The notes beneath the pieces are model-generated. The model saw nothing but the letters and a program-made list of their open reading frames with translations. It did not search any database and was not told the origin of the DNA. A DNA stretch of 13,849 nucleotides. Origin: Bacillota bacterium. Lineage in GTDB: Bacteria > Bacillota > Dethiobacteria > DTU022 > JAAZDR01. Position numbers and translations under genes: made by a program. Of the stretch, positions 1-6,833 are shown in pieces (positions within the stretch are counted from its first letter, which is position 1; each line of letters opens with the position of its first letter). Location: assembly GCA_012512705.1 (NCBI GenBank), contig JAAZDR010000141.1:1-13849 (forward strand), read 5' to 3'.

Positions 1-696
1 ACTAGCTAATTTTTCAGACCACAAAAGATTCTGTTCTACAATATGGGCATCAGCGAAATCAAGGAGGGCTAAAAGATCGCTACGACTGTCAACAGTGCCA
101 TCACTAAAACCAAGAGCCTCTGCTTCCTGTGTGGTTAAGGTCAAAAGCTCCCCTTTCTTTACAATACCGTCTATTTCTATTTCACGTCTGACCATTGCCT
201 CTGCCAGCTGTGGGTCTTTACCCTGCTCCTGGGCAGCACTGCGCATCTTCCCTACCCACGCAGAAAGGTTTTTCTCATCGATCGCTTCACTGCTGCCGAG
301 GAGCACCGGTTCAGCCGCACCGATCACACTATTAGGGGCCATAAAGAAAGCATCTGTGGATAAGGCAATATAAGCGCCAGCCGATAAAGCATTGCCGCGT
401 ACAAACCCATAGACTTTGCCCGAATAATCCCGTAAAAGACGGTTTATCTTCTCTGCTGAATCTACCATGCCCCCAGGCGTATCAATTTCAAGAATTACCG
501 CTTTGGCAGCCTCATTTTCCGCTTCTAGCAGGACACGTTCCAAAAAATTAACCTGCCCGGGATCGATTGTGCCTTTAAGGGGGACAATATAGACTATCCC
601 TCCCGAAGCAGTAGAAGAGTTAACAACATAGAAAAGAAACAATAAAAATACAAAAAGAAATCTTAACAGAAACTGTTTTTTCTTACACATGCTCAT
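1..696 (-). CDS. NfeD/ClpP-class membrane serine protease (NfeD1b-type), partial, 3' end outside the window
   Basis: Only the first 232 codons are present; the gene continues past the left edge. The N-terminus has a short basic stretch and one hydrophobic segment (about residues 9-26), read as a signal peptide or membrane anchor. A ClpP/crotonase-fold domain of the NfeD1/SppA-like family follows. IDTPGG at about 71-76 is the family motif, and the serine in GNALSAGAY (Ser105) is the expected nucleophile. Lys142 in DEKNLSAW is the likely dyad lysine. Full-length NfeD1b proteins continue with membrane helices and an OB-like NfeD domain, which cannot be seen here. In archaeal homologues this protease cleaves hydrophobic stomatin-like partners; a membrane quality-control role is inferred. 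I chose the ATG at 696 because a GGGGG run lies 7 nt upstream; the in-frame ATG at 690 is an alternative. Its position downstream of rpsU matches common Firmicutes synteny. Confidence 0.85.
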   Translation of the reverse strand, partial: MSMCKKKQFLLRFLFVFLLFLFYVVNSSTASGGIVYIVPLKGTIDPGQVNFLERVLLEAENEAAKAVILEIDTPGGMVDSAEKINRLLRDYSGKVYGFVRGNALSAGAYIALSTDAFFMAPNSVIGAAEPVLLGSSEAIDEKNLSAWVGKMRSAAQEQGKDPQLAEAMVRREIEIDGIVKKGELLTLTTQEAEALGFSDGTVDSRSDLLALLDFADAHIVEQNLLWSEKLAS

Positions 697-721
697 ACTT
701 CAGCCCCCCGTAAAATCTCCC

Positions 722-764
722 ATATAAATTGAAACTTGGCCAATCACCAAGTTTCAATTTATAT
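722..764. repeat. Perfect 18-bp inverted repeat between rpsU and the NfeD-type gene
   Basis: The arms at 722-739 and 747-764 are perfectly complementary over 18 bp, with a 7-nt loop at 740-746. Only the outer part of each arm is A/T-rich; the inner part carries the pairs AACTTGG/CCAAGTT. It sits in the short gap between rpsU (stop at 789) and the next minus-strand gene (start at 696). Neither side has a T run, so it is not a canonical Rho-independent terminator. It could be a terminator variant, an mRNA-stabilising or processing hairpin, or a copy of a dispersed intergenic repeat. No second copy was noticed in the window. Confidence 0.75.
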
Positions 765-788
765 TCTCACATATCCAATAATCTATTA

Positions 789-974
789 CTAATAGAACCG
801 GCGTTTCTTCTTTTTGCGAGCCGCCTCAGATTTTTTCTTCCTCTTGACGCTTGGTTTCTCATAGTGTTTTCGCTTCTTGATCTCGGCGAGAATACCTGTG
901 CGAGCACACTGTTTTTTAAACCTTCGTAATGCGCTATCTAAGTTTTCGTTCTTACCAACCTTGACCTCAGCCAT
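789..974 (-). CDS. rpsU: 30S ribosomal protein S21
   Basis: This 61-residue, very basic protein belongs to the small ribosomal subunit, where S21 sits near the 3' end of 16S rRNA and assists initiation. The sequence has the family signature: a start of the type [20 protein letters not shown], the segment [19 protein letters not shown], and a lysine/arginine-rich tail ending KKKKRRFY. Length fits the usual 57-65 residues. The open frame extends 8 codons further upstream, but the ATG at 974 has a GGAGGG ribosome binding site 7 nt away and matches family N-termini. It follows the HIT gene by about 80 bp on the same strand. The yqeY gene that often follows rpsU in Bacillota is not here; an 18-bp inverted repeat and the NfeD-type gene follow instead. 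Confidence 0.96.
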   Translation of the reverse strand: MAEVKVGKNENLDSALRRFKKQCARTGILAEIKKRKHYEKPSVKRKKKSEAARKKKKRRFY

Positions 975-1054
975 ACTATTTCCCTCCCCTCGCCGCACGC
1001 TTCTATAAATAAAGAATGTAGCTTGCTAGCCGGATGCTCCTTCCTGATAGACAA

Positions 1055-1405
1055 CTATTGTCCTCCCAAATTTTGCGGCAGAGGGCGCCCTCCAAGAAGG
1101 TGAAAGTGGAGGTGAAAGACAGCCTGTCCGGAGTCTTTGCCACAATTGTTGATAACACGAAACCCGGACCGGTCAATCTTGAAATCCCGGGCCAGCTTTT
1201 GCAAAACAAGATGAATATGCCCGATCAGCTCTTTGTCCTCTTCTCCAATTTCCAACAGGGAGGGAACATGTTTGCGGGGAATAACCAGCAAATGAACAGG
1301 TGCTGCTGGGTTGATATCTTTAAAAGCAATGACCTTTTCGTCTTCATAAACGATATCGCTTTTTATATCACCAGCAGCGATTTTACAAAAAATGCACTCG
1401 TCCAA
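1055..1405 (-). CDS. HIT-family protein (histidine triad nucleotide-binding hydrolase)
   Basis: A 116-residue member of the HINT/PKCI branch of the histidine triad superfamily, which hydrolyses purine nucleoside phosphoramidates and related AMP-lysine-type adducts in the cytoplasm. The catalytic motif HLHFHLL lies in the C-terminal third, preceded by the expected GQAVF, and the N-terminal CIFCKI segment with two cysteines is typical. The fold elements VYEDE, AFKDINPAAPVH and VIPRKH are all present. An open frame reaches an ATG at 1435, but homology starts at LDECIFCK; the TTG at 1405 has an AAGGAG ribosome binding site 9 nt upstream, so I take a TTG start. The product precedes rpsU on the same strand, as in many Bacillota. 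A good promoter lies just upstream. Confidence 0.93.
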   Translation of the reverse strand: MDECIFCKIAAGDIKSDIVYEDEKVIAFKDINPAAPVHLLVIPRKHVPSLLEIGEEDKELIGHIHLVLQKLARDFKIDRSGFRVINNCGKDSGQAVFHLHFHLLGGRPLPQNLGGQ

Positions 1406-1439
1406 TCGCAAACACTCCTTATAAAATTGCATCATAAAA

Positions 1440-1468
1440 ATTATATCATATTAAATCTCCCTTGAGAA
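1440..1468 (-). promoter_or_regulatory. Sigma-A-type promoter for the HIT gene (and possibly rpsU)
   Basis: On the minus strand, TTCTCA (1468-1463, 4 of 6 matches to the -35 consensus) is separated by 17 nt from a perfect TATAAT (1445-1440). The predicted transcript starts about 25-30 nt upstream of the TTG start of the HIT gene, leaving room for the AAGGAG ribosome binding site. Confidence 0.6.
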
Positions 1469-1540
1469 GAGTTTGCTCTGGAAAACTTTAATACCTAGAG
1501 GTAAACAGGAATAACTCTTTTTTTTAAAGCTTAATTTCGT

Positions 1541-1570
1541 TATAATAATTATAAATTCTTCTAAGGAGGT
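1541..1570 (+). promoter_or_regulatory. -10 element and strong RBS for the YlbF-like/HAD pair
   Basis: A perfect TATAAT stands at 1541-1546, and AAGGAGGT at 1563-1570 lies 6 nt before the ATG at 1577. At the right spacing upstream there is only a T-rich stretch (about 1518-1523), so the -35 is weak or absent. If used, the leader would be about 25 nt. The region between this and the divergent HIT promoter holds nothing else I can identify. Confidence 0.5.
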
Positions 1571-1576
1571 AAATAG

Positions 1577-1948
1577 ATGAATATTTATGACAAAGCCCAC
1601 TCCCTTGCAGCTGCCATTAAAAAATCAAATGAATACAGGGAGTTTCTAGCAAAAAAAAATAAACTTAAAGAAAACAAAAAAGCTCTGGAAATGCTTAAAG
1701 ACCTCAGAAAAGCCCAGTTTGAGCTACAAAAACAGAAGCTTTCCGGAAATGTAGTCTCCTCAGAGCAGGAAGAGAAAGTTAAACGTCTGGCAGAAATCGC
1801 TAATATGAATAATTTTATTCGCGAATATCTCGAAGCCGAGTATCGATTTATGGTCATGATTCAAGACATTCAAAAAATTCTCGGTGGTGCAATGAAGGAA
1901 GCAGAAGAGGCTTTACTGCAAACAGAGGGAGATAAAAACGATGCCTGA
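1577..1948 (+). CDS. YlbF/YmcA/YheA-family protein
   Basis: A 123-residue, mostly helical and highly charged protein of the YlbF/YmcA family (older name DUF964). Family signs are the N-terminal IYDKAHSLAAAIKKSNEYREF, a long central charged helix rich in Lys/Glu, and the C-terminal block NFIREYLEAEYRFMVMIQDIQKIL. In Bacillus subtilis YlbF and YmcA act with YaaT as a complex that modulates RNase Y, competence and sporulation; YheA is a paralogue of unclear role. This protein has no cysteine at all, so it lacks the Fe-S-ligating cysteines reported for the Bacillus complex, and it may be closer to YheA. It overlaps the next gene by 8 nt, implying translational coupling. No membrane segment or signal peptide is seen. 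Confidence 0.85.
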   Translation: MNIYDKAHSLAAAIKKSNEYREFLAKKNKLKENKKALEMLKDLRKAQFELQKQKLSGNVVSSEQEEKVKRLAEIANMNNFIREYLEAEYRFMVMIQDIQKILGGAMKEAEEALLQTEGDKNDA

Positions 1949-2654
1949 AAAAATAGAAACACTGCTTCTTGATCTCGACGGGACGCTCCTCAGCGTAGAT
2001 ATGAGAATCTTCGTACCCGCGTATATTGAGCTCCTTGCACCCCGTCTAGCCCATCTAATACCCCCGTCAAAATTTAAATACTACCTGCTAAATGCTACTC
2101 AAGTGATGGTCAATAACCTTGACCCTTCTCTCTCTAATGAGGAGGTTTTCTACCGGGCATTCTGCGATCTGACAGGATGCTCACGCCAAGAAATTACTCC
2201 GATTCTAGAAGATTTTTATGAAAATGATTTTGGTTCGCTGGACTACCTTACGGAAGCTTTGCCTACTGCCCGTTTACTGTTAGAGTCCGCCTGCCAGAAA
2301 GGACTAGAAATTATCATCGCTACCAACCCGGTCTTCCCGAAGAGAGCTGTCGAACATCGCCTTCGCTGGGCAAAAATTGACGATCTGCCGTTTCGCCTCA
2401 TAACCACGCTAGAAAATATGCACTTCTGCAAACCGCACCCGCAGTACTATGCAGAAATATTAGAAAAAATTGATCAAAAAGCAGAGCTCTGCCTGATGGC
2501 TGGCAATGACGCTGGCGAAGACCTCACAGCAGGCGCCCTTAACATAAAAACCTTTCTTGTTGAAGATTATCTGATCCCCTCCGCAAAAGCGTTACCTTAT
2601 ACCTACAAAGGTTCACTTTATGATCTCTACCTTTTTATTAAATATACCCTGTAA
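1941..2654 (+). CDS. HAD-superfamily hydrolase, subfamily I phosphatase
   Basis: A 237-residue protein with all four HAD motifs. Motif I is LLLDLDGTLL, with nucleophile Asp11 and acid/base Asp13. Motif II is IIIATNP, with Thr128. Motif III is FCKPHPQYY, with Lys164. Motif IV is MAGNDAGEDLTA, with Asp190 and Asp194 for Mg2+ binding. A helical cap lies between motifs I and II (about 16-105), as in phosphoglycolate-phosphatase-like members. The substrate cannot be told from sequence; sugar phosphates or phosphoglycolate are possible. The ATG overlaps the end of the YlbF-like gene by 8 nt and has a GGGAG ribosome binding site about 9 nt upstream inside that gene, so the two are probably one operon. 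It converges with the minus-strand gene ending at 2782. Confidence 0.9.
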   Translation: MPEKIETLLLDLDGTLLSVDMRIFVPAYIELLAPRLAHLIPPSKFKYYLLNATQVMVNNLDPSLSNEEVFYRAFCDLTGCSRQEITPILEDFYENDFGSLDYLTEALPTARLLLESACQKGLEIIIATNPVFPKRAVEHRLRWAKIDDLPFRLITTLENMHFCKPHPQYYAEILEKIDQKAELCLMAGNDAGEDLTAGALNIKTFLVEDYLIPSAKALPYTYKGSLYDLYLFIKYTL

Positions 2655-2734
2655 GCTCTAATATTTTATTATTAAAATCACTACTGAGAATAAAAAAGCA
2701 ACCCATAAACTTTGGACTGTAATTGTGTTAACAA

Positions 2735-2777
2735 ATGACTGGGTTTCAGCTGGTGCTATCCCTGCAGAACCAGTCAT
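2735..2777. terminator. Imperfect hairpin between convergent genes, possible bidirectional terminator
   Basis: ATGACTGG at 2735-2742 pairs perfectly with CCAGTCAT at 2770-2777, and the stem continues imperfectly inward (GGTTTC..GCTGG against CCCTGCAGAACC). It lies in the 127-nt gap between the convergent HAD gene and the membrane-anchored protein gene, where a shared terminator is expected. No clear T run follows on either side, so this is a placement-based call. Confidence 0.4.
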
Positions 2778-2781
2778 ATTA

Positions 2782-3354
2782 CTATTTTATCTGCTCTTCT
2801 TCGCCCTCTATCTCTTCGTCTTCTGCAAGCACATCTTCTTGTTCGCCTTTATCAACAGTCCTAAACGGAGCTAGTTGAGCAATAACCCTATCTTCCTCAT
2901 CAATAAAAACCCAATGAGTTTCTTCCGCCTCAACTTCCTTTCGATCTACGGTTATAACATGATAATAATTTTCCCTTGGTGCAACCCGAACCTGAACCTG
3001 AAGCGTATTTTCACCTTGTGATACTGGACGAACAGCTTCGATCTCCCCATTTAAGGAAAGAACAGCAACTTCATAGGCAGCATTAAACGGATAGTCGGGC
3101 AACTGCACCCCTGCATTTTCTTTCAACGCTTCCCAATCCTCTTCATCATAGGCGACTAGAAAATCGGGAGAATATTTGATAGCGCCGCGGTCAGTAGTTA
3201 CAAACGTAATTGTGTTTTCCAGCTCTTCCGGTGCCTCACTCGTTGTTTCCAAACGAAAAAAATTATCATAGACCGACAAGCTGATTAAAAGAACTAACAA
3301 GAAAAGTAGCGGTAAAAGTCGCCGAGCCTCTACAATAAAAAACCGAGTACGCAT
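2782..3354 (-). CDS. Membrane-anchored protein with acidic C-terminal tail, unknown function
   Basis: I do not recognise this 190-residue protein. It begins with a basic stretch (MRTRFFIVEARR), then one hydrophobic segment at about residues 13-28 (LLPLLFLLVLLISLSV). This suggests a single membrane anchor with the rest outside, or an uncleaved signal. The middle, about 50-160, looks like a beta-rich globular domain with alternating charged and hydrophobic residues and no cysteine or obvious catalytic motif. The last 25 or so residues are almost all Glu/Asp/Gln (DVLAEDEEIEGEEEQIK). The frame can start at a TTG (3378) or ATG (3363), but the ATG at 3354 is the one with a GAGAGGG ribosome binding site at about 9 nt. 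It lies about 105 nt downstream of mtaB on the same strand and may be read through from it. Confidence 0.7.
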   Translation of the reverse strand: MRTRFFIVEARRLLPLLFLLVLLISLSVYDNFFRLETTSEAPEELENTITFVTTDRGAIKYSPDFLVAYDEEDWEALKENAGVQLPDYPFNAAYEVAVLSLNGEIEAVRPVSQGENTLQVQVRVAPRENYYHVITVDRKEVEAEETHWVFIDEEDRVIAQLAPFRTVDKGEQEDVLAEDEEIEGEEEQIK

Positions 3355-3459
3355 AAAAGACATCCCTCTCTTTACCAACTTAGTTCACAAGCGAACCAAA
3401 CCTGCTAAGATATTAATATTCATCAACTAAATTATTTATGTCCGCTTACGGTAAAAAAA

Positions 3460-4779
3460 TCAGTCTTCTATACGACCCAAAAGATAACCGTCACTGTCAG
3501 CATAAATTTTAGTTGAAATCAGCTTGCCGGACAGCTCTGCTTTTGCTTTAGCCCTTACTCGTAAATAGTGCTCTGTCAGACCCTCCAGCCAACCTTCAGC
3601 AAAAAACCCCTCAAATAAAACAGGTAGGGTTCTGCCGATGAATCTGCGCCGATAACGGCTGGAAAGCTCATCAGCAAGCTTCATAAGCACCTTGCTGCGC
3701 TCATCTTTTACCTCTGGTGTGATTTGCCCGGACATTTTTGCTGCCGGCGTTCCTCTACGAGGAGAGTATTTAAAGACGTGAATGCGACTGAACTGCATCT
3801 CTTCGATAAAACGATAGCTGCACCAAAAATGTGCTTCCGTTTCCCCGGGAAAGCCCACCATAACATCGGTGGTGAGAGCAATATCGGGAAGCTGCTGCCG
3901 TAAATGCTGCACAAGCGCTCTAAACCAACTGCGATCATAAGGGCGCCGCATCTTTTTTAAGATCTCGTCGTCCCCGCTCTGTAAAGGAAGGTGTAAGTGG
4001 GCGCAAATCTTCTCGAGCTTGACCACGGTTTCGATTAAGTCTGGGGTCATATCAGCAGGCTCTAAGGAGCTAAGGCGCAGGCGCTCAATCCCACCCGTAT
4101 CTTCAAGTAAGCGATGGATCTGTTCTAAGAGGCTAGCAAGAGAATTATTGCCACCTAAATCTTTCCCGTAAAGACCGAGATGCACCCCTGTAAGCACCAG
4201 TTCCTTAAAACCAGAAGCAGCAAGCTCCTTAACCGCTTTTAAAACTGATTCAACGCTCCTGCTGCGTAAAGGCCCGCGGGCATAAGGGATAATACAATAG
4301 GAACAAAACTGTCGACAGCCTTCTTGGATTTTTAAGAAAGCGCGTGTCCTCCCTTGTCCGCTCACCGGCAGCTCTTCAAAATTTACTTCACCATCCCCCT
4401 CAGGATATCTTTCTACCAAGTTCACAGGGACATGCCTCTGCCTTGCCTCATCCACCATCTGCGGTAGGTTTTGACGGTTATGAGTGCCGACAATAAGGTC
4501 AACCTCCTCTATTTGTAATACCTCTTCAGAGCTGACCTGAGCATAGCACCCGGTAACACAGATTATTGCTTCTGGGTTTTGTCTCCTAGCTTTACGGATC
4601 AGTTGTCTCGACTTACGATCGCTCAGATGGGTCACCGTGCAGGTATTGATAATATATAAATCAGCCTTTTGTCCAAAATCTACAATCTTATAACCGTTCT
4701 GGCGAAAAAGTTCTTTCAAAGCTTCTGACTCGCAATAATTTACTTTGCAACCTAGGGTCGCGACTGCCATTTTCTGCAC
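3460..4779 (-). CDS. mtaB: tRNA (N6-L-threonylcarbamoyladenosine(37)-C2)-methylthiotransferase
   Basis: A radical SAM methylthiotransferase that converts t6A37 to ms2t6A in ANN-decoding tRNAs. The N-terminal UPF0004 domain carries three cluster-binding cysteines (LGCKVN Cys11, NTCTV Cys47, VTGCYAQ Cys78). The radical SAM motif is EGCRQFCSYCIIPYARGPLR, with Cys155, Cys159 and Cys162. The C-terminal 65 residues form a TRAM-like RNA-binding domain. Length of 439 residues is normal for MtaB, and the short LGCKVNYCESEAL start points to MtaB rather than MiaB or RimO. I chose the GTG at 4779: GGGGTGAT lies 7 nt upstream, whereas the ATG at 4770 has the same site too far away. The start is 4 nt after the rsmE stop, so the two are coupled. 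Confidence 0.93.
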   Translation of the reverse strand: MQKMAVATLGCKVNYCESEALKELFRQNGYKIVDFGQKADLYIINTCTVTHLSDRKSRQLIRKARRQNPEAIICVTGCYAQVSSEEVLQIEEVDLIVGTHNRQNLPQMVDEARQRHVPVNLVERYPEGDGEVNFEELPVSGQGRTRAFLKIQEGCRQFCSYCIIPYARGPLRSRSVESVLKAVKELAASGFKELVLTGVHLGLYGKDLGGNNSLASLLEQIHRLLEDTGGIERLRLSSLEPADMTPDLIETVVKLEKICAHLHLPLQSGDDEILKKMRRPYDRSWFRALVQHLRQQLPDIALTTDVMVGFPGETEAHFWCSYRFIEEMQFSRIHVFKYSPRRGTPAAKMSGQITPEVKDERSKVLMKLADELSSRYRRRFIGRTLPVLFEGFFAEGWLEGLTEHYLRVRAKAKAELSGKLISTKIYADSDGYLLGRIED

Positions 4780-4783
4780 TAGA

Positions 4784-5524
4784 TCACCCCAGATCCCCAT
4801 ACACATGTTGCAGTATAGTAACTGCTGCCAAAGCTGCTGTTTCCGAACTCATTATCCTTGGACCGAGACTTACTATTTTTGCTCCCGCCTTTCGGGCATT
4901 TTCTACCTCGTGCTCGCTGAATCCCCCCTCCGGGCCGATTAGCAAAAGAATACGCGCCATTTCTTTATCCTCTATAAGGTTGCGAAACATATTTTCCTTT
5001 TCCTCTTCCCAAGGAAGAAAAACCGCATCATAAGTATGCGCAGTCTCTAAAACTTCACCGATGGAAGACACCTCCAGCACTTTTGGAATAACACTGCGTT
5101 TTGCCAAAGCAGCTGCTGAGCGGGCAATTTTTTGCCAGCGATGACACTTTTTTAGCCCCTTTTGCGCGGAAAAACGTGGAACAGTACGCTCGGTACGCAT
5201 TGGTATAATCGCCGATACTCCCAACTCCACTGCATGCCTGATTATATTATCCATCTTCTCACCTTTGGGAATACCCTGAGCAAGGGTAAGGGAAAGGCTA
5301 GGTTCCCTTAAGTCCAGTTCCTGCTCTAAAAGGACCGCTTTGACCCAACCTTCCCGCACAGTTTCCAAACGTGCCCTATACACTTCCCCTTTACCAGAAC
5401 CAATAGAAATCTCTTCACCCTTAACAAGACGCAAAACATTAAAAATATGATGTGCATCCTCACCTGTTAACAATATCTCCTGACCAGGACTAAAATTTTC
5501 CTGCTCAACAAAAAATCTATGCAT
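4784..5524 (-). CDS. rsmE: 16S rRNA (uracil(1498)-N(3))-methyltransferase
   Basis: A SPOUT-class methyltransferase that methylates N3 of U1498 in 16S rRNA using S-adenosylmethionine. The 246 residues match the usual length. The N-terminal PUA-like domain begins MHRFFVEQENF and contains GEDAHHIFNVLRL. The trefoil-knot SAM-binding elements are IGPEGGFSEHE and LGPRIMSSETAALAAV. The second usually reads LGPRILRTETA, so the arginine commonly found there is replaced by serine here. An open frame extends 43 codons upstream, but that stretch runs through a terminator hairpin and is not conserved. The ATG at 5524 has a GGGGGG run 8 nt upstream and matches the family start. In many Bacillota prmA lies between dnaJ and rsmE; here it is absent. 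Confidence 0.94.
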   Translation of the reverse strand: MHRFFVEQENFSPGQEILLTGEDAHHIFNVLRLVKGEEISIGSGKGEVYRARLETVREGWVKAVLLEQELDLREPSLSLTLAQGIPKGEKMDNIIRHAVELGVSAIIPMRTERTVPRFSAQKGLKKCHRWQKIARSAAALAKRSVIPKVLEVSSIGEVLETAHTYDAVFLPWEEEKENMFRNLIEDKEMARILLLIGPEGGFSEHEVENARKAGAKIVSLGPRIMSSETAALAAVTILQHVYGDLG

Positions 5525-5568
5525 CACCGCTTCCCCCCGGCAAGCAAATCTATGATACAAATCAATTA

Positions 5569-5604
5569 CAAAAATGGGTGCCTCTGCTAAAAGCAAGCAC
5601 CCAT
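5569..5604 (-). terminator. Rho-independent terminator after dnaJ
   Basis: On the minus strand, ATGGGTGC (5604-5597) and GCACCCAT (5581-5574) form a perfect 8-bp GC-rich stem, with extra GC pairing inside the loop, followed at once by a T run (5574-5570). It lies 27 nt past the dnaJ stop and 50 nt before the rsmE start. It probably ends or attenuates the heat-shock transcript, leaving rsmE-mtaB partly uncoupled from HrcA control. Confidence 0.7.
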
Positions 5605-5630
5605 ACATAAACCAGCTGATTGCTTCTAAG

Positions 5631-6779
5631 TTATTTCCCTCCGCTAAAAGCATCTTTCATCCGATGAAAAAATTTTTTTTCATCACCTTCCAGCACCTCA
5701 CCGCTAGCAGCAGCGAACTCGCGGAGCGCCTTACGCTGTCGCGTATTGAGACGCCGAGGCACTTCCAGATTTACCTTAACACGCAGATCCCCGCGGCCAA
5801 ACCCTCGCAAGCGAGGCATCCCTTTCCCTTTTAAACGAAAAACTGTCCCGGTCTGTGTACCCTCCGGGATACGCAGCGTTGCCCCACCATCAAGGGTAGG
5901 AATTTTGATCTCTCCTCCCAGGGCTGCCTTGGCAAAACTGATTCCGACCTCGTAGTAAAGATGGTCTCCTCTACGCTCAAACAGTTTATGCGGCTTAACC
6001 CTAATTACAATATATAGATCCCCCGGTGGTCCGCCACGCACTCCGGCTTGGCCTTCACCGCCTATGCGCAGTTTAGAGCCGGTATCAACGCCCGCGGGGA
6101 TATTGATTTTAATCTTACGACGGCGCAACACCCGGCCTTCACCATGACATTCCGGGCATTTCTCTTTTATAATCTGTCCTTCACCATGGCACTGCTCACA
6201 GGTCTTCACATTTACAAATCGCCCGAAAGCGGTACTGCGTACATACTGCTGCTGACCGCTTCCCCCGCAGGCAGGGCAGGTTTGCGGACTGGTTCCGGGT
6301 TTGGCTCCACTGCCATGACAGGTGGGGCAATTCTCCGCACGTGGGATCTCGATCTCTTTTTCTAGACCCTGGGCAGCTTCATTAAGAGTTATATCAAGAT
6401 CATAGCGCAAATCGCTGCCCCGCTGTGGGCCACGCGGATGGCTTTGGCGCATGCCGCCGCCAAAAAACGTCTCAAAAATATCTTCAAACCCGCCAAAATC
6501 GCCAAAACCACCAAAACCTCCGGCGCCGCCAAAACCGCCATACCCTTGCCCCATATCATCTGCAGTATGGCCAAACCGGTCGTACTGTTGACGCTTTTGG
6601 GGATCGCTCAACACATCGTATGCTTCCTTAATCTCCTTAAACTTCTCTTCCGCATCTTTGTCACCGGGATTCATATCCGGATGGTATTTGCGTGCCATCT
6701 TACGGTATGCTTTTTTGATCTCGTCGCGGGTGGCATCTTTACTTATGCCCAAAACCTCATAATAATCCCGTTTGGCCAT
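5631..6779 (-). CDS. dnaJ: Chaperone protein DnaJ (Hsp40)
   Basis: The 382-residue co-chaperone stimulates DnaK ATPase and delivers unfolded clients. Domains in order: a J domain (1-70) with the HPD motif at 33-35; a Gly/Phe-rich linker (about 75-110); then a cysteine-rich zinc-binding domain with four CxxCxGxG repeats at about 151-158 (CPTCHGSG), 168-175 (CPACGGSG), 194-201 (CEQCHGEG) and 208-215 (CPECHGEG). Two C-terminal substrate-binding beta domains complete a type I DnaJ. The frame could begin at a TTG two codons earlier, with better spacing to AAAGG, but I kept the conventional ATG ([11 protein letters not shown]). It follows dnaK by 54 nt in the hrcA operon. Confidence 0.97.
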   Translation of the reverse strand: MAKRDYYEVLGISKDATRDEIKKAYRKMARKYHPDMNPGDKDAEEKFKEIKEAYDVLSDPQKRQQYDRFGHTADDMGQGYGGFGGAGGFGGFGDFGGFEDIFETFFGGGMRQSHPRGPQRGSDLRYDLDITLNEAAQGLEKEIEIPRAENCPTCHGSGAKPGTSPQTCPACGGSGQQQYVRSTAFGRFVNVKTCEQCHGEGQIIKEKCPECHGEGRVLRRRKIKINIPAGVDTGSKLRIGGEGQAGVRGGPPGDLYIVIRVKPHKLFERRGDHLYYEVGISFAKAALGGEIKIPTLDGGATLRIPEGTQTGTVFRLKGKGMPRLRGFGRGDLRVKVNLEVPRRLNTRQRKALREFAAASGEVLEGDEKKFFHRMKDAFSGGK

Positions 6780-6833
6780 TACCAAACAAACCTTTCTTTT
6801 ACGTTCTTAGTTATAATAAAAAGGCTTCAACCG

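Noticed and set aside
1034..1465. A 143-residue plus-strand ORF
   Set aside because: It is the complement of the HIT gene, which has the histidine-triad motif, a promoter and a ribosome binding site.
5525..5653. 43-codon N-terminal extension of rsmE
   Set aside because: It spans the dnaJ terminator hairpin and overlaps the dnaJ end; RsmE homology begins at MHRFFVEQ, where a good ribosome binding site lies.
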